From Herpomyces periplanetae (taxonomy: Eukaryota > Ascomycota > Laboulbeniomycetes > Herpomycetales > Herpomycetaceae): a stretch of 64,000 nt of DNA. The notes under the pieces were generated by a model. That model was not told the origin of the DNA. It was given only the letters and a program-made list of their open reading frames with translations, and searched no databases. Positions 20,986-32,122 of the stretch are shown here, one piece after another. The DNA lies in NCBI GenBank assembly GCA_009733715.1, contig WMKJ01000019.1:1-64000 (forward strand), written 5' to 3'. Numbering within the stretch: the first letter of the stretch is position 1; every line of letters begins with the position of its first letter. The translations under genes were made by a program, and so were the position numbers.

Positions 20986-21504
20986 ATGCCTGCTATTCGA
21001 GGCTCCAAATCAAAAAAGAAGACACGGCGCTACACTCGAGATATCGATCAGATATATCGGGATAATCACGATGTGAAACATTTGGAACGGTTCAAGGAGA
21101 CGAAGTGCATCGATGATTTACCCGCGCTTGGTCAATGGTATTGTAAAGTGTGTGCAACATGGTTTGAAAGTGAACATCACCTGAATTCACACCAGAGGGG
21201 AAAACCTCACAAGAGAAAGTATGAATACGTGTGCTATGTAATGGCCAATTTTGCGAAAATACTTTAGTAGCGGAGACAAATGGCAATTAACGTTGAGATT
21301 GACTTGGATGAATTTTTTAGGCTTCGACAACTCAACCATGTTCCCTACACTCAGCGGGAAGCCGATTTAGCTGTAGGATTAGGAGTGAGCATTGGCAATT
21401 TTAGTAGCAACGATAAAAAATCGCTGATTCCAACCGATGCCCCGGGCAATAAGTCTCATCAAGATTATACAGAAGCGAGTAACGTAATGGAAGTGGATTC
21501 GTAA
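20986..21504 (+). CDS. BUD20: C2H2 zinc-finger ribosome export factor Bud20 (ZNF593 type)
   Basis: Two exons, 20986-21218 and 21276-21504, across a 57-bp intron (GTATGA...GCGGAG), give 153 aa. The very basic start (RGSKSKKKTRRYTRDIDQIY) and the single zinc finger with CKVCATWFESEHHLNSHQRG and KPHKRK are those of Bud20/ZNF593, a shuttling pre-60S factor that helps export the large ribosomal subunit from the nucleus. The second exon has the short acidic tail block VPYTQREADLAVGLG, matching the PYSQEEAERAAGMG-like block of the family. Donor and start are clear; the acceptor was chosen because it restores the frame, and it is a less typical one. Confidence 0.85.
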
Positions 21505-21788
21505 AGACAACATGGCTTTTGGAAAGCTTCCTTTCGTCCCTCTTATCTCAATATTCATACGGGAAATGGACCCATTCGTTGGTTTACTAGCGGTACACAG
21601 TCGAGGATGCTTCAATAAAGTTTCCGGGTGGTGAAAATTACGCTCATGTCTCACACAAAATATGAATATGCAAGTGTGGTTGATCAAATTAAATAGTGAA
21701 ATGGACGCCAATATTGACTTCACTAAAAAACGAAATGTTCAGTTAGTATGGCAAGCAAACTTGAATGGCGCGGGATCAAACTTACAAA

Positions 21789-23687
21789 TTATCTAGCCGT
21801 TACGGGAGGAAATCTTGCCATAACTTCCAATTCATCGAGTGGCAAGTCCGATCTGATATATCTAGAAGCGCTTCTGAATAAATGCATTTGACGATTAGAA
21901 CGATTAACGTAGTGAAGGGGTTTATATAGAATAAAGGGATCACTTCGTGAACAAAGGGTTTTGAAAATGATAAATATATTAAGTGGAAAGAATACTCACT
22001 TTCGCTGATTTGATTCAACAGATTCCCAATCCCAAGGGGTAAATTGACCCTTACGTAGACTATTCCACACTAGCCGCCGACGCCTCTGGGAAGCAAGAAC
22101 TTCATCGTAAAGTTTTACTAGGTTCCAACGAGAGCAAACTTCATCTTTAAACTCTTTGACCACATTAGTATATTCTTGAAGGAGAGCCTTGTTATCTAAT
22201 TCGAGAGGGTCAGAGTCTAGATCATAGAGTTGGGGAGGGTCTATGAGAGAGTAAACGAATTTCCACTGACGTCTTCGAATCATGACGATGGGATTTAAAC
22301 TTCCTTCACCCATGTACTCTCCGGTAACTTCGTCACTAAGGCGTTCACCTAACAGGGCGGGATATAAACTTTCGCCGTCAAATGAAATCATGTTTTTCCA
22401 GCGTTTAATTGTATCGGAACCAGATACTAGCTCGAGTAAGGTTAACGGAATGTCCATTATACTGACACTTTCTTTTACTCTGCGAGCTGCGAATCTTGAA
22501 GGGTGGTGAATGATAAGTGGAACACGGGAGCTCATTTCAAACCAGCACATTTTATACCATAAGTCTCGCTCACCAAGCATATCACCGTGGTCACCGACGA
22601 AAATGATGACAGTATTATCAGCTAAACCACAATCACCAAGTACTTTACGCAAGACACCGACCTGACGATCAACGTATGTACATGCAGCATAGTAAGCTCG
22701 TCTAGCACGAAGAATAGCATCTTGGGGAATAATTTTGTCCCAGGCATCTATACACTTGAGTAAACGAGCGCTGTGAGGGTCTTGTTGATCCTGATTGAGG
22801 CGTACGCTTGGTAGGGGAATTTTAACATCTTCGTATAAGTCCCAGAATTCTTTAGATATGGCGTAGGGATCGTGAGGATGAGTTAACGAAACGGTTAAAC
22901 AAAAGGGTCTAGAATTAGAAGAGACTCTAGAGCGTTTTCGGGCTGTATCGTATAGATATTGAACTGACTTATACATGACTTCTTCATCGTAATCGAGTTG
23001 ATTACTTCGAACGCATGGCCCAGCGTGTAAAACAGATTTCATATTATGGTACCATTCCTGTCTAACGGTTGGTTCATCCCAATTTACAACCCAGCCGAAA
23101 TCAGCAGGATATATATCGGGAGTTAAGCGGGTTTCGAAACCGTGTAGTTGATCGGGACCGATAAAATGCATTTTTCCAGCCAAGGTTAACTCGTAACCTT
23201 CAGCCCTTAACATATGGGCAAACGTTGGCACATCAGAACGTAAGTAACTGGCATTATCGTAGGCACCAATTTTGGAGGGTAATTGACCAGTGACCATACT
23301 AAAGCGAGAGGGAGCACATAAGGGAGAATTGCAGTAGGCATTTTCGAACAGAACTCCGTTTTCTGCTAAATTTTGTAAATTTGGCATTTTAATGACAGAA
23401 TCTGGATTGTGAAAACTGAGAACTGGGGCAGCCATTTGATCAGTCATGATAATTAGGATATCAGGCTGTGAAGGAGATGAGGAAGCAAGGGAGAGGAGCT
23501 CATTATTCTGAGGAATGGAGTGAGATGTACCATTGAGGGAATCCGGAGAAGAGGGGATTGCACGATTGAAAGATTTCATTGCAAGTGATATTGAGTATTT
23601 TTTTGGAGTGAAGCGATCTTCGGGTTTGGTTAGTGTTAAAGGCAAATAATGAAGATGGTGATGAAGAAGGGATAGAGTAAATGTCAT
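21789..23687 (-). CDS. Choline sulfatase
   Basis: Two exons, 23687-22000 and 21873-21789, joined across a 126-bp intron (GTGAGT...ATTCAG), give 590 aa. The second exon restores the family end (SASRYIRSDLPLDELE then ARFP). The sulfatase signature CAPSR has Cys124, the residue converted to formylglycine, and Arg128. Metal-site blocks DILIIMTDQ near residue 76 and VGDHGDMLGERDLWYK are intact. LAGKMHFIGPDQLHGFE is typical of the choline-sulfatase subfamily (cleaves choline-O-sulfate to choline and sulfate), which fungi use as a sulfur store. The first 36 residues are absent in many relatives; Met37 (MKSFNRA) may be the real start. No signal peptide, so cytosolic. Confidence 0.92.
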
Positions 23688-24974
23688 ACTAACCGGCTTA
23701 TACCCGTATACACTTCGGTATATATACTTTTACCGGGTGGGGAATACGCTTAAGAAAGGCGTTTTAAGACGTCATATTTCGTAAATTGCGCTAAAAGTTT
23801 GCTCATTTTTCGCAAGCGCTTTAAGACTACTAAGAGAGTAACTTTCCCGGGCGGGTATTGCACAATCTTTCAACTTTGATTGTGAGTGATTCCAGTGTGC
23901 ATGGTTAAACGATTGTGTAGTGTTCATGTTACATCTGGATGTTTCTACGGTAGGAATTGTGTAGATTAAACAAGAGTTTACAGCAACACAAACGTCCATG
24001 GAGAAGCGTTCGTTAGAACTTAAGAAAAGGATACTTCCTTGTAAAAAGGTATCAGACTAGTCACTTATTATGCAAGTTACGTTAAGAGCGTATATTTACA
24101 AAGGGGGATGTAAGGGAAACAGCCTGGAACGAAAATGAGATGATAAGCGGTATTATTGCGCAAGTTGACGGTGTGATAACAGACTGTAACGAAATCGAAT
24201 TCGCAATTCGTGCGATAATTAGCCTAACTGTATTTTTCGCGAGTAAATAAACGGATGAACAGATATCCAAAAGGAAAGAGTAGGGTAATAGAGATTGATA
24301 AGGGATTAATGTTGAAGGAAATAGTTTAATTTTGACCACGGGGACTTGTCCGTAAGTATTGAAGGAATAATAAAGTAGAAGGCTAACAATTCATTATCAA
24401 ATATCGAGGGATTAAGATAAAGGTTTTTATTGGAAGACCATGTGGATTATATTAATTGAAAAAGCCAGCGAGTAGGTACATGTCTAATATAACGGAATCA
24501 AAGAAATAGTGTCATGGGAATATTGTAGCAGGCGAATAAAATTCTTCATGACACAAGCAGCGTTAATACACGGCGCACGCACTAGTTAAAGATGGAAAGC
24601 TAGATTGTGTACCAATCGAGACTGAGTTGATAAGTTCAAGTTATCGGGTAGTATACGATATAGCGCAGCACTTATACAAGCATATTAAGGGAACTGGAAC
24701 TGCTTGAAGCATGTTGAAGGAAAATATACACCAAAAGACCAGACGACGAGCTTTATCAAGTCAGGAAAAAATGAGGATTTGGTTAAGCTTCACGATAATG
24801 GCATATTTCAAAGTAGTAATGGGGAGAAGAGGAAAAGGCGATGGCGACAATTAAGAACCAGAGTGAGAAAACAAGGGAGGGCATATTGAGTAAACGATGG
24901 GAGAGAATTGATGCAGTCTACACGAGTAAGTTAGAGGGAAAATTTGGGGTAATATAGGATAAAATGAGTAAGGA
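23688..24974. other. Intergenic between choline sulfatase and RSC gene
   Basis: About 1.3 kb with only weak ORFs. The first 60 bp contain a TATATATAC stretch (23720 region) that could be a TATA element for the sulfatase gene. Confidence 0.5.
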
Positions 24975-27900
24975 TTAATGGGATTTAAAATTAGCGATAT
25001 CGTGGTGGGAAGAGGTATGAGAGGAAGGCGAATGAGAAGGGTCAGGAGAGAAATAATGGGGTAAGTCGGAAGAGAATTCACGGGCGATTTGATTTGAAAG
25101 GGAGATAGAAAATTTGAGCAACGAATCAGCGGATTGAGAAGGGGATGGAGGATCAGGACAGGCGGGAGAGGATGGTTGGAAGGGAATTTGGGGGGAAAAA
25201 AGCTTTCGTTTTTGACCGGAAAGAGCGGATTCTCGACGTTTTTTCTCCATGAGGTATCTGATACTATGTTCAGCGGCAAGGGTATTACCACGGGGAGTTT
25301 TAACGTGGGAGAGAGCAGAAGATTTGCTAAGAAGGGGGGGTACGGTGAAGAAAAATATTCGGCCGTGGGTATCAGAGTGAAATTTTTGGCGAATTTCGGG
25401 AGGAATACTATCGTTAACGGAGTCGGGTAAATGGTAAACTTGAACAGTATTTTGGAGAGGTATGGATGAGAGGAGGGGATTAGAAGGATGCTGCTGAGAA
25501 GGATGTAGGGTAGGTTGGTGATTAGAAAAAGTTTGACTTGGAAGGGGAAGGGGATTGGGCGAGAGAGAAGTTGGGGCGGAGGTAGTAAGGTGAGGAGCCA
25601 TAATAATATTGTTATGGTGAGGGGTTCGAGGGTTGTTAGGATGTAGAGGATTGACCATACGAAGATTATCTTGATGAATAGTGTGGGATGATGGTATATG
25701 ATGAAGGGTAGGAGGAGTGGAATTGGAAAAATTGTTAAGAATTCCGATAGAAGAAGGGAAATGATCGGGTTGATAATTTGGTAGAGCAGATCGATTTAGA
25801 AGTAAATGGGATGTATTAGCCGAGAGGGGATGATTGGGGAGAAGATTTCCGTTGATCCTAGAAATTGGGGTTGAAGTGGCTTGATTAAGGACAAGTGTAT
25901 CGGAGGAGACAGTTGTATCCAAAGGAGATCTAGCCTGATGAGGTGAAGAAAGATGGGAGAGATTAGGATTTTGTAAAGGATCAATAGTACGGAAATGATT
26001 AGGAGCCGGGGAGTGAACAGATTGAGATGGAGGAGAATCCTGGAAATTTTATGGCAAAGGGAAACGGGAAAAAAAGGCGAAAGAAGGGGAAATTTGGGTA
26101 AAAGTTAACGAAATTTTCCACAAAAAGTAAACATATTACCAGAAACGGAAATAGAAAGAGCGGGCGGCTCGGGTCAGCCCTATGAGCAAGAAAGCTCAAA
26201 GCGGCAGGTGGAGAGAAGCACACGCACGGAATTCCGGGATGTAAGGTAAGGGATTAGTAATAGAGAGAGTACCAACCTTGGGGTCACGTGGGCGTCGGTG
26301 AACGGCGCCGATTGCCGGGGGGGCGTTATGGGAGGGATTGATGGGGTGAGGAAGATCATCAGTTTCGAGGGCGTTGGGCTTAAGTAGATGAGAAATGGGA
26401 CTGGGTAATTTTATCATGGGTAAAGGAGTTTCATACCATTCCATTTCATAGTCTTGATCACGAACTTGATCGGGGAGACAAGATGCCCAAACTTTAATTT
26501 TAGAGAATTTATGAGTATCTTCATTGTATCTTGATTCGCAAACGAATAATTGTTTGTCGGGAGGTAAGGATTTTGGGCGACCTCTACAGTATCTAGTTAT
26601 AAAGCTGACGAAACATCGATCGATTACTTCATCGATGGAATGATCATGATATTGACCAGTTTTGAAGACTTCACGTTCATAGAAAAGTTTATCATAACGA
26701 TGTACGGTTTGTTCGGGACGATAATACCAACAAACGTTGATGAGGGATTTTGCCAGAGGGACTAACTTTATCTTGAAGATTTGACCGATGATTGGCTTAT
26801 CTGGATTGTTGAGATTACGAATTAATACCCAATCGCCGATTTTCCAAGTTTCTCCGTTATGGATTATTCCTTGTGAGGAGGGGGAGTTATGAGGGAAGGC
26901 ATCGTTTGTATTGTGACGATTGTGGATCCGTTGGAGTAGAGATTTTGTTTTATTTCGTAAGTCAATTGCACTGAGGTGTACAGGGTTATCTTCTCTGTAG
27001 TATACTAGGGCATTTTGGATCATGGTATCCACATCATTTAAAAATTGGTTGAGGGTGGAATACTTTTTTGCTTTAACATTGTTTGTGATGATGTCCATTG
27101 CTATTGGTTGTTGGATCATTTTGAAATAATCGGGGTGTAGAGATTGGTTTGGAAGGGATTCGAAGTGTTGGAGTAAGGGGGTATTGTTTGAGGTAGTGAA
27201 TTTGCGCATTTCTCGAATAAATTCACGAATTCGAAGGTCGGGGGAAGTATCAGAACGGGAAGGTTTGACGGATCTGCGTTTGGTATCATGATCTTGATAA
27301 TCCTCATCAATATCGTTGCGTTTCCATCTGCGAGATTTTTGGGTAGTGGGTTTAGATGGGTAATTTGTATCATCACTGTCGTTGTCGAAATCATCGGGGT
27401 CATCAGATTCGGGATCGGAGTCGGAGTTGGTATCAGAGGTATTAGTGGAAGGAAGATTAGGGTTATTATGGGATATGACGGATTCTTCTGGATCACCATC
27501 AAAATCGTTGGAGGGGATTTCACCGAGGAAGGGGAATTGAGTATCGGAGGGGGTTAGAGAACCTTGCTGTACGAGGTTTTTCAACTCATTTTGGACGAGA
27601 TCTTTAATGATGAGGGCATCTTGATATGCTCTTGCATCAGGTCTATTATAAACTTGGGCGTTATGAACGATTAGAGCAACATCCCTAACGAATTCGGGGA
27701 ATTTTCGATATTCGCGAGTGTTTATTTTTGCCTTTATGACGCTTAGGGCCATAGGTTCCTGGATGATGGTATAATAGTCAGGGAGAACTCTCCGATTAAC
27801 TTTGCGATGGAATAGTTTAGATGGGTCATGGCCAGATTCAGTGCGATAGTTATAAATTAGGGAGAGGATGTGGGAAATAGCTTCCAACTCGGAGGGAGAA

Positions 27901-28064
27901 AGGGTTTGTTGAGAGGAAGGGTTGTTGGGATTAGTAGAAGAGAAGGGAGTAGTGGAAGAAGGGGTGGTGGTGGAGGTGGAGGAGGAGGTTATGAGGGCGG
28001 GAGTATCATTTTGCGTTAGTCCGGGACGAGAAGCTGGGGGAGTTGGGATATCGGGAGAGTCCAT
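24975..28064 (-). CDS. Rsc1/Rsc2-type chromatin remodelling subunit (two bromodomains and BAH)
   Basis: Two exons, 28064-26277 and 26039-24975, across a 237-bp intron (GTTGGT...TTCCAG), give 950 aa in one frame. After a Thr/Ser/Pro-rich start come bromodomain 1 (about 60-165; LPDYYTIIQEPMALSVIK, HNAQVYNRPD), an Asp/Ser-rich acidic linker, bromodomain 2 (about 285-385; HPDYFKMIQQPIAMDII, NALVYYREDN) and a BAH domain (about 405-545; WKIGDWVLIRN, VCWYYRPEQTVH, FYEREVFKTGQY). The second exon holds a long Pro/Ser/His-rich part and the conserved block KFHSDTHGRIFFFTVPPL seen near the end of fungal Rsc1/Rsc2. The protein belongs to the RSC (SWI/SNF-class) remodeller, where it reads acetylated histones in the nucleus. 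Whether the organism has one or two such genes cannot be seen here. Confidence 0.93.
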
Positions 28065-28444
28065 GCGGCGAAAAGGGGAAGGTTGAAGTGAGCTAATAAG
28101 TGAGGAGGTAATGATATGATATTAAGTGGCAATGTTTCATAATTTTGGACAAAGTGCGCGTAAAATTTTACGAGGGATTGCTGATAATGAGAGCGGGGAA
28201 TAAAAAAAAAGAAAAGAAAAATGTATAGTAGAAGGTAAGGGAGACGCGTTAATTAAGAGAACAAGGAAGAATGTGAAAAAATTAAGATAAAGAGTTGAAG
28301 TTTAAAGATTCGAATCTAAGAAAAATTTAATTAAGAATAAAATATTTCAAAATATCGCCAAGCAGGAAATTGGATTATTTGTTTATCCGCAATCTGTCCG
28401 TGTTCCAGCGCCGCAAATATAATCATCCGGGACCCAATGCCATT

Positions 28445-28582
28445 CACGTGATATTCCTCTTGGCGGTGTCACGTGTGTGGCGACATGCCGGTGCGGCGCC
28501 GGCACGTGGAGCTCCGTGTTTTGCGGGCCGCGAAGGTTTGGGGCTGGGGAGATGGGCGAGTATAAGGCGAAGGCAGCACGTG
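28445..28582. promoter_or_regulatory. Cluster of four CACGTG sites upstream of the RSC gene
   Basis: CACGTG at 28445-28450, 28470-28475, 28503-28508 and 28577-28582, in a locally GC-rich island (about 28430-28730) inside an AT-rich interval. The first site shares the 16-mer CATTCACGTGATATTC with the site upstream of POM152 (34502-34517). Confidence 0.55.
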
Positions 28583-28745
28583 TGGAGTGGACGGCTTTTA
28601 TTGGGGTTTTGCCGGCATGGTTATACAGTTCGGGTATACGGGAGAGGAGCTATATACCGAAGCAGCTCTAGGCCGATTCGCCAAAATGCCGATGCAGTTA
28701 TACGCGGGCGCGGCTATACACCGATACTATGATGTGCCTAAATAC

Positions 28746-28873
28746 CTATACATCTATACATCTATACTTCTTTACGTCCATACATCCATACATCTTTACG
28801 TGTATACATACATACATGTATACACCTATACATCTTTACTCCTATACTCCTATACATCTCTACTCCTTTACTC
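28746..28873. repeat. 8-bp tandem repeat, 16 units in exact register
   Basis: Consensus CTATACAT. The units in order vary mainly at the first three and last two bases (for example CTATACAT, CTTTACGT, CCATACAT, GTATACAT, CTTTACTC) while the central TAC stays in the same place for all 16 units. Two ORFs read through it but are repeat products. Confidence 0.8.
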
Positions 28874-30814
28874 CCTCTCTCCCCTCTTCTCACTCACCCA
28901 TACCCCCTTCTTACTCCTTGTCAGTAACTTCATTCCAAACTACAAATTATATGCCCTCGCCATCATCATCCGCTCTTAACTCCCAACTACAACTACCATC
29001 TACTCTTTAAATGACCAAGTCTACCCCAAACCTAATCTACTTCAATTATCATACCTTATGAGGCAAATTTCACATTGTTTGTTCAAATCTTCACGTTCAC
29101 ATACATTAAATATCCCATACCTTTTACTCGTAACCATCAACTTTTAGTCTAGTTACCCATGATCACAATATCCACTATCATTTAGTTTAGGTAATTCATT
29201 CCCCCATCTACTCTTCATCATGCATAATCTGAATTGTTTATTCTCACTTTATAATGCTTCTCCCTTCCTCTCCCTCTATATATTGGTCAATATACCATAT
29301 GTGGTCTGTTCATTTACCTCGATCTTTACCTAAATCTCCCTTGATTTCATGGATGTTTGTAAGCAATCAAGACAATTGTTTCAAAACTCTTTCAATTTAC
29401 ATTACCCTAAATAATCCTCTAAATGAAACTATTAACTCAAACCTCACCTAGTTGGCCACAAAATGACACGATTTTCCTTACTACAAACCTTTTCGTCAAA
29501 CTCCCTTCACTTTTATGTATCCTACATCCCACATCCCCCTCCATTTCCATTGTGAATCATCATTCCATCCTTTCCCCTTCATAACATATACCTGCAATAA
29601 TGTAAATAGTTCCTCACCTCCTCCTCAAACTTCCCATCCCGATGGATTGCTATCCAATTGACTTAGCCTAAATTTACTCTTTTCTTGATCAACTACTCTT
29701 CCTCTCCCATCATTCGCCCTTCACAACATCTTTTCCAATTTAGCTCACTCCAACGTGATCGCTTAAAAAGAAAACTAAAATTCCCGCAAAGCTGATCTTG
29801 CTGATGTATGACACTTCCCAATTTCCATGATCCAATCAACCCTGGCACCCTAAACTTCATTCAGCTTATGCTCTACTGTATAACGCTCACTTGATCAACA
29901 GGCCAGGTTTGGCATGATAACCTTGCTTATCATTATTACTTTCAACCCTGAACCGATCCATAATCTGCGACTAAGCAATTAATCTGACCTTTAGGCCATT
30001 TTGAATCTCGTGATACTGTTATTTATTTTGGTAGGCTTAGTGAGCTCGACGGCGACTGCGACAACAACGCCCACCACCATCACAGCCATACAGAAATCAC
30101 CCTCAACCAACCGTGTGCAAATCATACGAATGACAGTATGACGTGAATCTTAAGTTAATTTGTGTGTGCATGTCCAGTTTGCCCAAATCTGGATTGTTAC
30201 CGTGATTGTGAATCCGTTCCAACTTCTTCCCCGTACCAAAATCTCCGTGTGCCTACCCACCAGCCAACGTCACAGTAAGACCCAGCATGTTAATTTGCTT
30301 CGGCCTTTTTAAATATTCACTCCTTCGCCAACCCACCCAATCTTCCCCATCAAGCTTATTCCCTCCTTTCGTCTCCCTCGATCTTCAATACTCCCCCGTC
30401 CCTTATCAACTACACTTCCATTGCCTTATCTACCACTTTTGCTAACTTTTCCCCCATTATTCAACCCAAATTTTCCCCATTTACCAATATCCCCATTTTA
30501 CCTACTAAACTTCTCCAGCTTTTCCTACGCCCTTTTCACAATTCCTTTCTTCTTCCCCTCCTTATTCAAACTCATCCACCCTTCTGCCCTGTCTATTCAA
30601 ACATTCCAAGAGTCTACTTTTATGTATCTTATTCAACTTCCATTCATGGCATACTGATCATTTACCATCCCTAGGTGCCCCCCCTCCTTCCCCCCTCTCT
30701 CCCCCTACCAAACATTTCTCCCCCATACACACGCTTACTCCTATCCTTCATCATTTTATACTTTTACACTCACTCATTCCCCCTCAAAATTCTATATTTA
30801 CTTCCTTCATCACC
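28874..30814. other. Pyrimidine-rich intergenic sequence upstream of OTU1
   Basis: About 1.9 kb, C/T-rich on the + strand, with no ORF showing a domain. It should contain the OTU1 promoter; I see no clear TATA box or known motif. Confidence 0.5.
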
Positions 30815-31816
30815 ATGAAATTTCGAATACGAAATTTGCACGGAAAATCCTCTACCGCTTTTCTGGATAATTCTACGGCTACCGTTGCTTGCTTAAAAAA
30901 TTTGATCAATCAACTTATCGGTTCAAATAATTACTCCATAAGACTCGGCTACCCTCCAAGAACCATTCACCTCTCCGCATACCCCCCCCATCAAATGCTC
31001 GTTGATACCGATATTAAACTTGACGATGAAATGTTACTCGTTATTCCCCTTTCTCCTACACCTGATCCTCAACAAAATTCCTTTGTTGAGTCTTCTTCTG
31101 CTCCCCCTTCAAATCCTCTGTACAATGAAAGAATGTCTAAATCTCTTGAATTACAAGACCCCCCAGAACTTCCCCTTCCCGATCGTGAGGGGACCCTTAC
31201 TCTGAGAGTCATGCCCGATGATAATAGTTGCATGTTTCGTGCTATCGCTATAGCTTTGTTTGGTCCTGAAGGCTGTGATAGCAGTATTACCAGCTTAAGA
31301 CAAATGGTCGCTTCTACCGTATTATCAGATCCGGTCAAGTTCAATAAAAGTATCCTACAACATGATCCTGTGTATTACGCTCAATGGATTCAAAAGTCCA
31401 CCAGTTGGGGTGGTGCTATCGAATTATCAATCTTATCCCAATTACTCGATATTGAAATATGCAGCGTTTCCGTTAAAGGTGTTCAAGTTGTAAGGTTTAA
31501 TGAAACCGCCGAAACTAGATGTATTCTAGTTTACTCCGGTATTCATTATGATCTTATTGCTTTAAACTCTTCATCTCCTCCCCACATCCACGCTGATGCT
31601 CCTCCCGATGCTGATTTATTAACCTTTAGCTCTACCGATAACTTAATTCTCGATGCCAGTAAGAAACTTTGTTCAATACTTGAACAAAGAGGTTATTATA
31701 CCGAAACTTCTCTAATGTCTGTACGATGTACTCGCTGCGATTGGAGAGGTCAAGGTGAAGCTGAAACCATTGCTCATGCCAAACAAACCGGTCATAATGA
31801 ATACACAAAATATTAA
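30815..31816 (+). CDS. OTU1: Ubiquitin thioesterase Otu1 (YOD1)
   Basis: Single exon, 333 aa. Residues 1-80 are the ubiquitin-like UBX-type domain that binds Cdc48/p97. The OTU protease domain follows (about 127-255) with the catalytic block MPDDNSCMFRAIA (Asp135/136, Cys139) and the general-base His244 in YSGIHYDLIAL. The C-terminus carries a C2H2 finger with CTRC and HAKQTGH. The order UBX-like, OTU, zinc finger is exactly that of Otu1/YOD1, which trims ubiquitin chains on Cdc48 substrates, for example in ER-associated degradation. All catalytic residues are present. Confidence 0.95.
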   Translation: MKFRIRNLHGKSSTAFLDNSTATVACLKNLINQLIGSNNYSIRLGYPPRTIHLSAYPPHQMLVDTDIKLDDEMLLVIPLSPTPDPQQNSFVESSSAPPSNPLYNERMSKSLELQDPPELPLPDREGTLTLRVMPDDNSCMFRAIAIALFGPEGCDSSITSLRQMVASTVLSDPVKFNKSILQHDPVYYAQWIQKSTSWGGAIELSILSQLLDIEICSVSVKGVQVVRFNETAETRCILVYSGIHYDLIALNSSSPPHIHADAPPDADLLTFSSTDNLILDASKKLCSILEQRGYYTETSLMSVRCTRCDWRGQGEAETIAHAKQTGHNEYTKY

Positions 31817-32122
31817 TATTCATCACAACCACATTTATCCATCTTTCATCCCCAATATCTCCCATCTCCAGCATCTGCATCTCCCCATCCCATTAGTAAT
31901 CTACCTTCACGTGACTTTTCCGCGCTTAAATTTTCCGTTTTTTCTCGTTCACGATGCACTTTCACGCTTGAATTTTCTTTATTTATAAACTTCTCCTCTT
32001 TTTCAAATTTTCTTTTATTTTACTCCATAAGTGTCAATTATTCCATTGATCTTTCAATGTGAAATTAGTTAATTTCAAAATTATGTTTCGCTTTGTACGA
32101 ATTAGGCTTTTCGTGTACGGTT
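31817..32122. promoter_or_regulatory. Promoter interval with one CACGTG (31908-31913)
   Basis: Short spacer between OTU1 and the orphan gene. CACGTG lies about 210 bp upstream of the chosen ATG. Confidence 0.4.

Noticed and set aside
28587-29010. ORFs of 93-130 aa with Tyr/Thr/Ile/His repeats
   Set aside because: They are direct translations of the 8-bp tandem repeat; 24 bp equals eight codons, so any frame stays open.
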